Source: Legionella sp. 515359
GTDB lineage: Bacteria; Pseudomonadota; Gammaproteobacteria; Legionellales; Legionellaceae
Assembly (NCBI GenBank): GCA_025941565.1
Contig: JAPCYN010000005.1
Span: 1-64,000, forward strand
Length of the DNA stretch: 64,000 bases
Reading direction: 5' to 3'
Below the pieces are notes generated by a model, which was not told the origin of the DNA, searched no databases, and worked only from the letters and a program-made list of their open reading frames with translations. The position numbers were made by a program, and so were the translations under genes. Every line of letters starts with the position of its first letter. Positions within the stretch are counted from its first letter, which is position 1. Shown here in pieces: positions 7,945-17,777 of this stretch.

Positions 7945-10230
7945 TCATTGACAACAGGGTATGATTGACCAAATTGTATTTTCATCTGTGTGCTCCTCCG
8001 GGTCTATAAGCTTAAGAGCCGTCTTATCAAGCGCCCGTATCTCTTCTCCTGAGCGAGTTTGATTAAAAAACCAAAAATTTCCAGTCTTGTGGTATTTATA
8101 TGCATTTAATCCAAAGATGAAAGTGGCACTAATCACTATATTAGCAATAACCATTAAGGTATTGTAGAGAAATCTGTAGAGATCCGACTCAATTTGGGGG
8201 TCGACAATCTTAAGAATTTCATTTTCAGCTGCCTTTATTTGGGCACGCACGTTGGTATCAGGATCCATAAGTCCTTCATAGGTGATAGTGTATAAAGTTT
8301 TTCTGTAGCCTTCCTCCGCCTTTTTCCATTTTCCAAGCATTTCTCTAGATGACACAGACTCTGACAAACGCTCATGAATTATTTTGCATTTTTCCTCAAC
8401 GAGCATAATAACTTGGCGAAACCGTTCGGCTTCGTCGCTATCCTCTTGTACTGCCAACTCGACTATTTCTTTCTTGAGCTTTAAATCCTGCATTTGCCTG
8501 ACACAAATAAATCGCTCGTGCAAACTTTTCGCTAAAGCCAATTGCTCGGGATTTTTTATGGCAAGTAATTCATTGCCTTGTGTCTGGATCCCGTTCCCTG
8601 CTCCGGCATAAAGAACTTTGAGTAATAACTTGCATGCTTCATCCCCTATATTTGCCAACTGTGGCAACAAAAGTCGTAGCGCTTGTCCCCTCTTTCCTTT
8701 CTCTAATACCCAGAAATATGCTTTAGGGTTGTTAATACCTGATTCTTTTAATAGAAGCAGTGCGGTGCTTGCAGCCCTTAGCTCTGGGGTATTTAATCTA
8801 CGCAAGCTCGAAGCGGTATCTTCAAACCCCTTTAATTCCGTAGCAAAATGATGAGCAATCGATTTTTGTAAATGTTGATGAGGATTTAAAGCAAGTTGGT
8901 GCAGACCTTCAATACTAATGGTTTTTGTTTGATCCAAAGCAACCAAACTCGAAGCCAATAATGGATATTCCTTAGTTGCAGCAACAATTTCCTGATAACC
9001 ATCCTCAGATAAAGATCCCTTCACCCAAAAAATCAAACAAAGTTTCTTACAGTCTTCATCAGGTAAAGAATGAATGAATTTTAATTCCTCAAGTTTTTTA
9101 GGATCTTTAAAAAATTCCGGAACATCTTCTGTGAGCGCTGGTTCTAACTCGACTAAACTGTTTATCGCTTGGTAATAAGCTGTCTCAGATAAAATAAGGC
9201 GGATTAACTCATCAGGATAGCTTTGTTGCGTTAAAAAGGGGATTAACTTAATTTGGGTCTCATCCCACATATAACCGCTGAATTTTTTTATAAGCTCCCT
9301 CTCAGTAAGGAGCTTGCGGTTTTGTTCCAGAATTCCTTTTTCATAAAATACGATGATGATTTTTAAGAGGCTCTTATTAATGCGTTCATCATCAGTGAAT
9401 GGAATGCTCTGAATTTCCTTCGCCAATTGACTGGGTTGAGACAAAAGATCCTTGAGTAAATTAGCCGATAAAGGCAACTCATCCAGTAGTTTGTATTGAA
9501 AAATCCGATCCAGCACTGGATTATCTGCAAATAATGCCGGTAAATTAAGCTCAGTAAAAGGGATAGGGGCACGCAATGTCTGTGTTTCTTGCTCTACTTG
9601 TAATTTTCGCATCAACAGAGCAATACGTTGAAAACGTAAATTAATGCGGTTATCCCCAGTGATCGCATTTTGTAATAAAAAGCGTGGCAGCTCCGAGTCA
9701 ATCTGCTGTAATAATGGGTCCAAAGAAGATACCTGGGAAACCATCACCCCAGAATCAGATGCTTTAATAAACGGGTTTAAATCAAAGCTTGATAAGCCAA
9801 CAATATCTCTATTTTGTGGTGCTGCATGGCCTTTTTTCATTAAGCCCATTACCCATTGCGTTGGGTCATCTTTTCGATACATCACCATCAGTCCACAGTC
9901 TTCTCCTGCATTATTAATGTAGGCAAAATCCTGACGAACCAAATTCGCATGATAAACTTCCGGAGCTTCCCCTTCTTTTTTTAGCGGATCCACCCCAAAT
10001 AAATACGCCAAATTACCTGCAGTCATATTACCTTGCAGATAAAACTTTCCGATGGCCTGTTGGCGCCAGATATTAAAATGGCTTATTGCTTGCTGAATGG
10101 TACCCAGAAAATTCGTGCCAGGGAGATCCCGGTGAATTATTTTTGTGTCATCTTTTTGTTCAGTAATAGCCCAGTCCTGTCCAAATGCATGGAAAATTTG
10201 TTGTGCGTTTCCCTGTACCAAATAAGGCAT
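7945..10230 (-). CDS. 761-residue Legionella-type protein of unknown function with C-terminal membrane segment
   Basis: I do not recognise this protein. It is 761 residues, mostly helical and soluble-looking, with a hydrophobic stretch at about 685-708 (LMVIANIVISATFIFGL) that could be one membrane span or a tight hairpin. It ends in PCCQ, two cysteines that could be lipidated. Residues 1-200 look like a mixed alpha/beta domain and the middle is helical, like a repeat or scaffold protein. It has no signal peptide. It lies between two large effector-like genes on the same strand, 275 bp upstream of the 948-residue gene. The size, orphan status, soluble body with late membrane anchor and company fit a Dot/Icm effector, but that is inference. 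The ATG at 10230 is the first in frame. Confidence 0.6.
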   Translation of the reverse strand: MPYLVQGNAQQIFHAFGQDWAITEQKDDTKIIHRDLPGTNFLGTIQQAISHFNIWRQQAIGKFYLQGNMTAGNLAYLFGVDPLKKEGEAPEVYHANLVRQDFAYINNAGEDCGLMVMYRKDDPTQWVMGLMKKGHAAPQNRDIVGLSSFDLNPFIKASDSGVMVSQVSSLDPLLQQIDSELPRFLLQNAITGDNRINLRFQRIALLMRKLQVEQETQTLRAPIPFTELNLPALFADNPVLDRIFQYKLLDELPLSANLLKDLLSQPSQLAKEIQSIPFTDDERINKSLLKIIIVFYEKGILEQNRKLLTERELIKKFSGYMWDETQIKLIPFLTQQSYPDELIRLILSETAYYQAINSLVELEPALTEDVPEFFKDPKKLEELKFIHSLPDEDCKKLCLIFWVKGSLSEDGYQEIVAATKEYPLLASSLVALDQTKTISIEGLHQLALNPHQHLQKSIAHHFATELKGFEDTASSLRRLNTPELRAASTALLLLKESGINNPKAYFWVLEKGKRGQALRLLLPQLANIGDEACKLLLKVLYAGAGNGIQTQGNELLAIKNPEQLALAKSLHERFICVRQMQDLKLKKEIVELAVQEDSDEAERFRQVIMLVEEKCKIIHERLSESVSSREMLGKWKKAEEGYRKTLYTITYEGLMDPDTNVRAQIKAAENEILKIVDPQIESDLYRFLYNTLMVIANIVISATFIFGLNAYKYHKTGNFWFFNQTRSGEEIRALDKTALKLIDPEEHTDENTIWSIIPCCQ

Positions 10231-10339
10231 AATTCATTTCTCAATATGACAAATTGAGAGTATTATAACCAATAATTCGCCCGAATGGTGATGCTTTTTT
10301 GCTAAAATTGCATTTTTAATACATTGTAATAAATCATTA

Positions 10340-10505
10340 GTATCTCAACCAATCCGGGCATAAGACACAGCCCACGTTCTGCGGCGTGTCCGCAGAATCC
10401 AGTAATCTCACTTTATGCCAAGATCTCTGGATCCTGCGGACAAGCCGAAGGACGGAGAAAAAGCCCGGTCTATCGAGACAGTTACTTCTGAAGCAGGGAA
10501 TTTTT
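10340..10505. repeat. REP-like inverted repeat, copy 3, in a divergent promoter region
   Basis: Two facing arms, cggcgtgtccgcagaatcc and ggatcctgcggacaagccg, match at about 17 of 19 positions and enclose some 28 bp. The core GGATCCTGCGGACAAGCCG recurs near 3640 and, in reverse, near 36860. The rest of the 304-bp gap 10231-10534 lies between divergent genes and must carry both promoters; I see no convincing -35/-10 pair or further gene. Confidence 0.6.
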
Positions 10506-10534
10506 GATGGTTTATTTTTAGGCAAGAGAAGAAC

Positions 10535-11389
10535 ATGAAATGCAATATTATCGGTGCAGGTCGGTTGGGTAAAAATATCGCTTTAGCCTTATCTAAAGCA
10601 CAGCTCATCTCATTAATTTCCATTTGTAATCGCAGTTTGGAAAGCGCGCAAAAAGCACATCATGAGCTTGGCTACGGACAGGCCATCGATAAAATCGAGC
10701 ACTTACCGGCGGCAGAAGTAACCTGGATATGTTGTAATGATGATGCCATTGAGGATGTTGTTGCAACTTTAGCTCAAAGTGCCACTTTAAAACCAGGCAG
10801 TTTTGTCATTCACTGCAGCGGCGTACTCAGCTCCGCTTTACTTGCCCCATTAAAAAAACAAGGCTGCCTGGTCGCAAGCTTTCACCCTTTAAAAGCATTT
10901 AAGACAAACTATCTTGAACCCACCGCTTTTAAACAAGTTGACTGTGTGTTGGAAGGTGACCATGAAGTCTGTGCGTGGTTAAAACACTCATTTAATCCGT
11001 TAGGCGCTCATCTGATTGCCATTAAGCCCGAGGCAAAAGCGGTATATCATGCGGCTGCCTGTATGGCTTCGAATTACTTGATTACGTTGGCATCCTGCAG
11101 TGAGGAATTATTTCTTAAGGCAGGGATTAACCCGCAACAAGCTCGGCGGATGATCATCCATTTAATGCAAGGCAATCTCAATAACTTACTGCAAACATCG
11201 AGCATCGCCGAATCACTTACTGGCCCATTGGCAAGAGGGGATGTCCAAACCATCTCCTTGCATTTGGAAGCCATAGACAATCCCGACATAAAGCGCTTAT
11301 ACCAAAGTGCCGCCTTAACCACATTGCCGCTGGCGTCATTATCTGCAGAAATGAAACAAAAAATTATAAACCTGTGTCCTTTGGACTAA
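10535..11389 (+). CDS. Rossmann-fold NAD(P)-binding protein with DUF2520 domain
   Basis: The 284-residue protein starts with a dinucleotide-binding fingerprint GAGRLG at 7-12 inside a beta-alpha-beta unit, as in the ProC/F420-oxidoreductase-like family. The second half matches the DUF2520 type, with an AVYHAAACMASNYL helix of the 6-phosphogluconate-dehydrogenase-like C-terminal fold. These proteins are predicted oxidoreductases; substrate unknown. The SGVLSS and SFHPLKAF segments are typical family blocks near the cofactor. It is a single gene, divergent from the 761-residue gene and convergent with the 939-residue gene. The ATG at 10535 is preceded by a weak purine-rich stretch (aagagaagaac). 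Family assignment is secure; physiological role is not. Confidence 0.85.
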   Translation: MKCNIIGAGRLGKNIALALSKAQLISLISICNRSLESAQKAHHELGYGQAIDKIEHLPAAEVTWICCNDDAIEDVVATLAQSATLKPGSFVIHCSGVLSSALLAPLKKQGCLVASFHPLKAFKTNYLEPTAFKQVDCVLEGDHEVCAWLKHSFNPLGAHLIAIKPEAKAVYHAAACMASNYLITLASCSEELFLKAGINPQQARRMIIHLMQGNLNNLLQTSSIAESLTGPLARGDVQTISLHLEAIDNPDIKRLYQSAALTTLPLASLSAEMKQKIINLCPLD

Positions 11390-11394
11390 GATGA

Positions 11395-11465
11395 ACCTTT
11401 TGTTCAGAAAGGTGAGGGACTAGCCCCTGGGCTATGGCCTTGCCTTCGCCCAGGTTACCATGCAG
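11395..11465. repeat. REP-like intergenic repeat, copy 4, between convergent genes
   Basis: A palindromic patch (agcccctgggct, then gccttcgcccaggttacc) fills the gap between the convergent DUF2520 gene and the 939-residue gene. It may also act as their shared terminator. The cccaggtta half recurs near 21050 and 33660. Confidence 0.45.
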
Positions 11466-11472
11466 CAAATGC

Positions 11473-14292
11473 TCAAAGGTTTGCAGTATATGTATTATCA
11501 GAGCTGGTTGTTGGTCCGTGAAGAACATCTTTCTCTTTTTTATCTTTATTCTCTTCTCTACGGATAGGATCAGGAGGGCTAACTCCACGCTCCATCTGCT
11601 TATCCATCATACCGTAACTCCCACCCTTTAGATCTAGATCAGGAGGATCCAACGCTACTACCTTCGAATGGATTTCCAGCCCATGTGAGCCCTTGGTTGA
11701 TTTTTTATCTTCCTTAAACCCAGCCTTTTCCTCGCTCGTTAATTTGTCTTTACCTTTAAATAAATCATCGCCCTTTAACACCTCCAGCACGACATCACGG
11801 GTTCGTTTATCCTGGCCTTTATGTGCCTGGGTTTTACTGGCGCCGGTTGCATCAAGATGCATTTCTCTATCTGCCGCATTATTGGTGTCAATTAATTGAG
11901 CGATATAAAATTTTCGTACAGGGGGAATCAATAATAACGGCAATGTTGCAAGAGCGACTACCCCAAGGCCGATTCGTGCAGCCCAACGCAAGAAAGGACT
12001 TTTAATATCTTGCACAAAGGAAAAACTACTGACTTTCGCAGCCCCACCTTGGTCTTCACGGGAAATGGCCGCAGCACCGCCGTGCATGTTGCATTCACGT
12101 ACTGATACAGCTATAGAAGCCCTTAATGCGTCGGGATCAGCTGTTTGCCCTTTGGCATAAGCTTTTAATTGATCATAAATAGCTCGCTCATGATCTTGCA
12201 ACCCATCTGTATTTCCAGCATGCTCCACGCGTTCATGAATACTTTTCAATAATGCAAACCGTAACATCACATCCTGATTACGCTCATTACCGCTTTTACA
12301 GCCGCCAGTAGATGCCCATTCGATGTACATACTCAGCGCTTGACTGAGTTGACCGTAACGAATATCCCAATGCTGATTGGTGGCAATCATTTTGGCGAGC
12401 GCATTGGATGCTAATGAAGGTAAATCTTCAGCAACCTCTATTTTTTCTTGTTGCTTTAATTCTTTCTTTAATTCCTTTTTAAATTCCCGAATATCAGCAA
12501 TTAAAGCTAAACCTGCATCTGACTCGGCAAAATATGTTGGTCTTGGCTGTTGTTTTAAGAAAAAATTATAATTTTCCAGTACTTGTTTATTGATGTTGAA
12601 GATTTGTTCTTTTATTTTAGGGCTTAAATAAGCACTGTTTTCTTGAAGAGAATGCAGCATGGCCATTTCGGCACTAAGGGTAATATCATCCATCTCCACA
12701 GAGCCCGTGATATCTAAAAAGCTCCTGTCAACCTGATAACCTAAATCCCGAGTATGACGGTTGGTACCAATATTTTGCACATATAAAAAATTATTGTTGT
12801 CTTGTCGTCCATTAAAGTCATGCATGGCCTGCATCATATACAGCGCGCTGGCCCTTTGTCGGTTATTATTATCTCCCACCCGTTCAAAAGCCGCAGAATG
12901 AAACGAAGTAAATAAGTGCTCTACGACAGGGCCCTCTTTCCCTCCTCGCATGGCTCGCATTTCATCATGGAGAAAAGCGTATTTGTTTATTAGATCTTCT
13001 CTAATAGCATTATCCGACATTCCATGAAAAACCAGGGCGGGAGAAGGAATACGCGCACTCACCGCAGAAGTAGGTTGCAAAACACCCTCTTCATCTCGAT
13101 ACGTATAAGTCACTCGCCTATAAGCAGCTTGATCCGTCACCCCTTGCTTAAATCGAGGCTTTTCATGCGCGGTATCCTCGGTACCCGTGATCAACATACC
13201 CTGTTGCAGGTAATCAGAGGTGTAAAAATAATCGTATCCTGTAGCAGTTTGTTGGGTAAATGTGTGTTTGTCGACGCTACTGGACAATTTTTGCATGTAT
13301 TCTAAAACATCCTTTCTTTCTGCTCCTTGCTCTTTTAAATGGCCAACAACGCCTTCGATGAGTGATTTTTTTGCAAAATTGGCTAATTTAGTTCGTTCTT
13401 TTGCTAAATTTTTATTAAGTTCTTCTACATCAACAACACCGTTTGAATCTTTGGCTTTGATAGCGGCCCGCTGATACGCTTTAACCACTTCCTTCTGAAG
13501 TTCCTGTGCCGCATTATGGCGAATGTTTTGCCATACATCCTCGCTAATCTTTTTTCCATCATCGTAGGTTATGGAGCGACTCTCATATGTTCTCGCCATT
13601 AAGCTCATGTGCGCATAAGTTTCTTCAAAAGAGGCAACGGTACTGGCTCTTTGATGCGAAGGAATTTCTTTAATTCCTACAACTTTATACAACGCGTCAT
13701 ACTTGCTTTTTAACTTCTTATAAACCTCTCCGCCCTCTGTAGGAGGCGTACCTGTTAAATCAATAGAGCATAAGGTAGTCTCAGTAGGCGTGCGCCCCAG
13801 CAACTCTCCGAGTGCAAGATCATCGTATTTTATTTGAGAAGGCGCGCCTAGAGCTTCTTCTATCTGCAAGCGTACTTCTTTTTGTTCTTCTGCGGATAGA
13901 GTGAGCTCGTAAACTAAACGACCTTGTGGGTCGAACAATAAGTCATCTTTTAGCGCTACCTCTTCTTGATCTCGGCGTGGTTTGACTGCTTTTTCGAACA
14001 CTTTTTGCTGCAAGTAATCTTGATAGATGGCATTAGCTTTGGCTATCGCATAGCGTTGTTCTTCGATTTTTATTCCAGCGTGCACTTCTTGAGGTAGCCC
14101 ACGCTGGAATTCCGCATCATTCAAACTATTTAAGGCTTTTTGGGCATCACTTTCCTTACCTGACTCGCCTGCTTTATAAAGCAATTTTTGATAAATTGCG
14201 ATTTGGACATCTTCATCCAACTTTTTGAATTTATCCTGATAGTTCCCCTCACCCGCGGCGATAAGCTCTTTAAGTACTTTTGAGAGTGACAT
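11473..14292 (-). CDS. SidF-like phosphoinositide phosphatase effector candidate (CX5R motif, C-terminal membrane segment)
   Basis: This 939-residue protein carries GGCKSGNER at 663-671: Cys665 and Arg671 form a CX5R P-loop. The CKSG core is that of the SopB/IpgD and Legionella SidF/SidP phosphoinositide phosphatases (CKSGKDR in SopB). SidF is about 912 residues with its catalytic Cys near 645 and membrane anchoring near the C-terminus. Here a hydrophobic stretch at about 772-790 (ARIGLGVVALATLPLLLIP) follows the catalytic loop, so length, motif position and layout all agree. It would strip phosphate from PI(3,4)P2 or similar lipids on the Legionella vacuole, by analogy only. After the membrane part comes a charged, Lys/Asp-rich tail of 130 residues. 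The ATG at 14292 has a good aggag ribosome site 5 bp upstream. Which phosphate it removes cannot be read from sequence. Confidence 0.7.
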   Translation of the reverse strand: MSLSKVLKELIAAGEGNYQDKFKKLDEDVQIAIYQKLLYKAGESGKESDAQKALNSLNDAEFQRGLPQEVHAGIKIEEQRYAIAKANAIYQDYLQQKVFEKAVKPRRDQEEVALKDDLLFDPQGRLVYELTLSAEEQKEVRLQIEEALGAPSQIKYDDLALGELLGRTPTETTLCSIDLTGTPPTEGGEVYKKLKSKYDALYKVVGIKEIPSHQRASTVASFEETYAHMSLMARTYESRSITYDDGKKISEDVWQNIRHNAAQELQKEVVKAYQRAAIKAKDSNGVVDVEELNKNLAKERTKLANFAKKSLIEGVVGHLKEQGAERKDVLEYMQKLSSSVDKHTFTQQTATGYDYFYTSDYLQQGMLITGTEDTAHEKPRFKQGVTDQAAYRRVTYTYRDEEGVLQPTSAVSARIPSPALVFHGMSDNAIREDLINKYAFLHDEMRAMRGGKEGPVVEHLFTSFHSAAFERVGDNNNRQRASALYMMQAMHDFNGRQDNNNFLYVQNIGTNRHTRDLGYQVDRSFLDITGSVEMDDITLSAEMAMLHSLQENSAYLSPKIKEQIFNINKQVLENYNFFLKQQPRPTYFAESDAGLALIADIREFKKELKKELKQQEKIEVAEDLPSLASNALAKMIATNQHWDIRYGQLSQALSMYIEWASTGGCKSGNERNQDVMLRFALLKSIHERVEHAGNTDGLQDHERAIYDQLKAYAKGQTADPDALRASIAVSVRECNMHGGAAAISREDQGGAAKVSSFSFVQDIKSPFLRWAARIGLGVVALATLPLLLIPPVRKFYIAQLIDTNNAADREMHLDATGASKTQAHKGQDKRTRDVVLEVLKGDDLFKGKDKLTSEEKAGFKEDKKSTKGSHGLEIHSKVVALDPPDLDLKGGSYGMMDKQMERGVSPPDPIRREENKDKKEKDVLHGPTTSSDNTYTANL

Positions 14293-14384
14293 CTCAACTC
14301 CTAAAATAGTCTTTATGATTATATTTTAGCATATTGAACATTATGTAAACCTTACGCCTTTTGCTAATGCGTTTAAATAGAGAA

Positions 14385-14505
14385 GGGGACGTCAGGTGTT
14401 GCGGCTGGATGACTCGCCTGGGAGAGCGCAGCAGAACCGGATCTCAAATTAACCGAGGTTTCACTGCGCTGCACCCAACGCTACAATTTAAAACCAGGAC
14501 GATTA
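14385..14505. repeat. REP-like inverted repeat, copy 5
   Basis: Arms agcgcagcagaacc and ggtttcactgcgctgc face each other across about 25 bp between the start of the SidF-like gene and the stop of the efflux pump gene. The pattern of a CCTGGGTGAAGCGCAG-like half followed by its complement recurs in other gaps here. It could serve as the efflux operon terminator. Confidence 0.5.
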
Positions 14506-14526
14506 ACGTTGGCTATTTTTGGATGC

Positions 14527-17500
14527 CTAAAGCTCAACTTCTTTTCCCAGGTTTTGCTGAGGAGCATTTTTCTTCGCTTTTCTTTTTTCATGCCAGGTTT
14601 GCAACATCACGAAAAAGGCTGGGACAAAAACCACAGCAAGACAGGTCGAAGCCAGCATGCCGCTGCATACGGCGATACCAATAGAACGCCGGGCATTAGC
14701 ACCAGCGCCGGTGGCGAAGACTAAGGGCATGACTCCGAGAATAAACGCGAAAGAGGTCATGAGGATAGGTCGAAAACGTGTTTTGGCACCAATTACGGCA
14801 GCCTCCATAATCGATTTGTTATGAAGTTCATGTTGTTCTCGTGCCACTTCAACAATCAAAATGGCATTTTTAGCAGCCAAGGCAATTAACAGCAAGATCC
14901 CAATTTGAGTATACATATTATTGGAAAGGCCTAAAGCAGATAAAACCAGGACGGTTCCAATTAAGGCAAGCGGCACACTTAATAGAATCGCCGCAGGAGC
15001 TATCCAGTCTTCATATTGCCCTGCCAAAATCAGATACACCAAAATGAGTGAAAGAATAAAAATATAATAACTCATGTTTCCGGCAATTTTTTCCTGATAG
15101 GCAGTGCTCGTCCATTCATAAGATATACCTGCAGGTAAAACTTGCTTGGCTAACCGCTCCATAACCTGCATGGCTTGGCCTGAACTATAACCTTGTGCAG
15201 CCGCACCATAAATATTACTGGAAGGATATAAATTATAAAGAGAAATAATCGAAGGACCCACCGTAGGCGACATATCCGTAAGTGTTCCCAATGGCACCAT
15301 TTCACCCGATTTATTTCTCACATAAAAATTACGTACATCACTCACCGTCATGCGTGAATCTTCATCTGCCTGAACATATACCTGAAATACCTGTCCGAAT
15401 TTCGAAAACAGATTCACATAGGATGAGCCAAGATAAGTCTGTAATGTATCGGATGCATCACCGACAGAAACACCTAACGCTTCGGCTTTAACGCGATTAA
15501 TGGGAGCGGCAAGTTGCGGCACGGAAGCACGGAAAGAAGTCATCATGCGCTGCAATTCAGGTTGTTGGCTCGCATAACGAATCAATTGATCCGTAGCGGT
15601 TTGCAATTTTTGATAATCAAATGATCCATCTTGCAATTCAACTTGCATTTGAAAACCACCCGAAGTACCCAAGCCTTGAATTGGCGGAGGGATCATCACC
15701 AATATTTTAGCGCCCAGGGTTTCTTCTGCAAGCGCATTGAGTTTTTTATACATCGCCAGTAAATCGTCTTTTTTACCGCGCACACTCCAGTCTTTAAACA
15801 TGATGTAGAGAACGCCGCCGTTGGCGAGGCTCGCACTATTATCCAAAAGAGAGATCCCATCAATGGAGATCACATTCGCTACTCCATCAAGTTGAGATAC
15901 GCGCGCGCTTAAATCATGTAACAGAGCATCTGTACGTCCTAAACTGGAGCCATCCGGTAGTTGCACGTTCATCATCGCATACCCCTGATCCTCAGGAGGA
16001 ATAAACCCAGTGGGAATGCGACTAAGGCCTAAAATCGCCAACAGCACCAGTGAAATACCAATGAGACACACGGTTTTATTATTGTGAACAAGCCGGTTGA
16101 TGAACCGAAGATAGGATTCTTCTATCGGATAGTAGCACTTATCAAATAAACGAAAAACGGCATTCTTCTTTTTTTGCGGATCAATGGGTTTGAGCCACAA
16201 AGCACATTGTGTGGGTTTCAAGGTCATGGCATTGATGGCACTGATAAAAGCGGTTGCGGCAATAACCAATGCAAACTGGGCATACATGGCCCCTGTTAAA
16301 CCCGGCATAAAACCTGCGGGAATGAATACCGCCATTAATACCAGCGTAATACCAATAATCGGCCCCATTAATTCTGTCATGGCATTAATTGCCGATTGTT
16401 TGGGGGGTGTGCCTTGTTCAATATGTTGGGTAACTCCCTCAACGATTACGATCGCATCATCAACCACGATGCCGATTGCTAGAACCAGTGCAAATAAAGT
16501 TAATAAGTTAACGGAATAGCCTAATGCGAGCATGGCAAAGAACGCACCGATGATGGTCACAGGTACCGTGGTAGTTGGCACCAAAGTGGCACGATAGTTT
16601 TGTAAGAAAAGAAGAATAACAATCAATACCAGAATACCTGCTTCGAACAAAGTCTTATACACCTCGTCAACAGAGGCCTTTACGAAAACAGTTGTGTCAA
16701 AAGGAATCGAATATTCCATTCCTGGAGGAAACTTCTTTGCCATCCTCTCGACTGCTTTGCGTACCTCCGTTGCAACTTGCAATGCGTTGGCTCCGGGAAG
16801 TTGATAAATACCGATTGCAGCGGTGGATCTATTATTCAGTTTTGCCAGCTGGTTGTAACTGTTCGAACCCAATTCAACATGACCTACATCGCGAATACGT
16901 ACAATTTGTGCGCTTTGCGTACTGCCGGTTTCATTAGCACTCTGATTGGGTTGTTGGGCTACCGTTTTCACAATGATGTTGGCAAATTGATCGGCATCAG
17001 CAAGTTGCCCCGGAACATTCACTGTAAATTGGTACGATTGCTTTCCTACAGTTGGTGGGGCTCCAACCTGTCCGGAAGAAACCTCTTGGTTTTGCTGGCT
17101 AATGGCGAGAAGAACATCACTTGGGTTAAGGGAATACGCCAACATTTTTTTAGGATCCAGCCATACACGCATGGCGTAAGTGCCGGTTCCAAAGATAATC
17201 ACGTTGCCTACTCCAGGTAAGCGCGATAACTCATCTTGCATGTTAATTGCCGCATAGTTATCAAGAAACAGTCCATCGTATTCATTATTTTTGGACGTTA
17301 GGGTAATAAATTGCAGAATCGCCGTTGATTTTTGCTGCACCAGAACGCCTTGCTTTTGTACTGATTCAGGCAGCTGCGCCATTGCGGATTGAACCCGGTT
17401 TTGTACCAAAACTTGTGCAAAATTAAGATCCGTCCCAATAGCAAAGGTAACAATCAGCGTGTAGGTACCATTATTAGTACTGGTGGATTGCATATACAGC

Positions 17501-17727
17501 ATATTTTCCACCCCATTCACTTGCTGCTCAATAGGCAAGGCCACCGTTTTGATGAGTGTTTTCGCATCAGCACCAGGGTAGGTAGTGGTCACCTGAATGG
17601 TCGGGGGAACAATTGCAGGATATTGAGACACCGGAAGGACAATGATAGCCACCAGCCCCAACAACACGATGAGGAGCGCAATAACATTTGCCAATATAGG
17701 CCGCTCAATAAAAAATTTAGAAATCAT
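14527..17727 (-). CDS. RND (HAE1) multidrug efflux pump, inner-membrane transporter
   Basis: The 1066-residue protein is a full-length AcrB/MexB-type proton-driven exporter. It begins MISKFFIERPILANVIA, the classic HAE1 N-terminus. It has the NGVENMLYM porter-domain block and the GIVVDDAIVIVEGV motif with the paired Asp of the proton relay in TM4. Twelve membrane spans in two groups (1 plus 5, twice) flank two large periplasmic loops. It works with the membrane-fusion and outer-membrane proteins encoded upstream to expel drugs or toxic compounds directly outside. It is the last gene of the OMF-MFP-RND order, separated from the MFP gene by a MITE-like element. No regulator gene is adjacent. 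Substrates cannot be predicted. Confidence 0.95.
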   Translation of the reverse strand: MISKFFIERPILANVIALLIVLLGLVAIIVLPVSQYPAIVPPTIQVTTTYPGADAKTLIKTVALPIEQQVNGVENMLYMQSTSTNNGTYTLIVTFAIGTDLNFAQVLVQNRVQSAMAQLPESVQKQGVLVQQKSTAILQFITLTSKNNEYDGLFLDNYAAINMQDELSRLPGVGNVIIFGTGTYAMRVWLDPKKMLAYSLNPSDVLLAISQQNQEVSSGQVGAPPTVGKQSYQFTVNVPGQLADADQFANIIVKTVAQQPNQSANETGSTQSAQIVRIRDVGHVELGSNSYNQLAKLNNRSTAAIGIYQLPGANALQVATEVRKAVERMAKKFPPGMEYSIPFDTTVFVKASVDEVYKTLFEAGILVLIVILLFLQNYRATLVPTTTVPVTIIGAFFAMLALGYSVNLLTLFALVLAIGIVVDDAIVIVEGVTQHIEQGTPPKQSAINAMTELMGPIIGITLVLMAVFIPAGFMPGLTGAMYAQFALVIAATAFISAINAMTLKPTQCALWLKPIDPQKKKNAVFRLFDKCYYPIEESYLRFINRLVHNNKTVCLIGISLVLLAILGLSRIPTGFIPPEDQGYAMMNVQLPDGSSLGRTDALLHDLSARVSQLDGVANVISIDGISLLDNSASLANGGVLYIMFKDWSVRGKKDDLLAMYKKLNALAEETLGAKILVMIPPPIQGLGTSGGFQMQVELQDGSFDYQKLQTATDQLIRYASQQPELQRMMTSFRASVPQLAAPINRVKAEALGVSVGDASDTLQTYLGSSYVNLFSKFGQVFQVYVQADEDSRMTVSDVRNFYVRNKSGEMVPLGTLTDMSPTVGPSIISLYNLYPSSNIYGAAAQGYSSGQAMQVMERLAKQVLPAGISYEWTSTAYQEKIAGNMSYYIFILSLILVYLILAGQYEDWIAPAAILLSVPLALIGTVLVLSALGLSNNMYTQIGILLLIALAAKNAILIVEVAREQHELHNKSIMEAAVIGAKTRFRPILMTSFAFILGVMPLVFATGAGANARRSIGIAVCSGMLASTCLAVVFVPAFFVMLQTWHEKRKAKKNAPQQNLGKEVEL

Positions 17728-17777
17728 TCTGCCGTCTTCTCACCTTTTGTAACAATCACCCGAATAACGTACCACAA

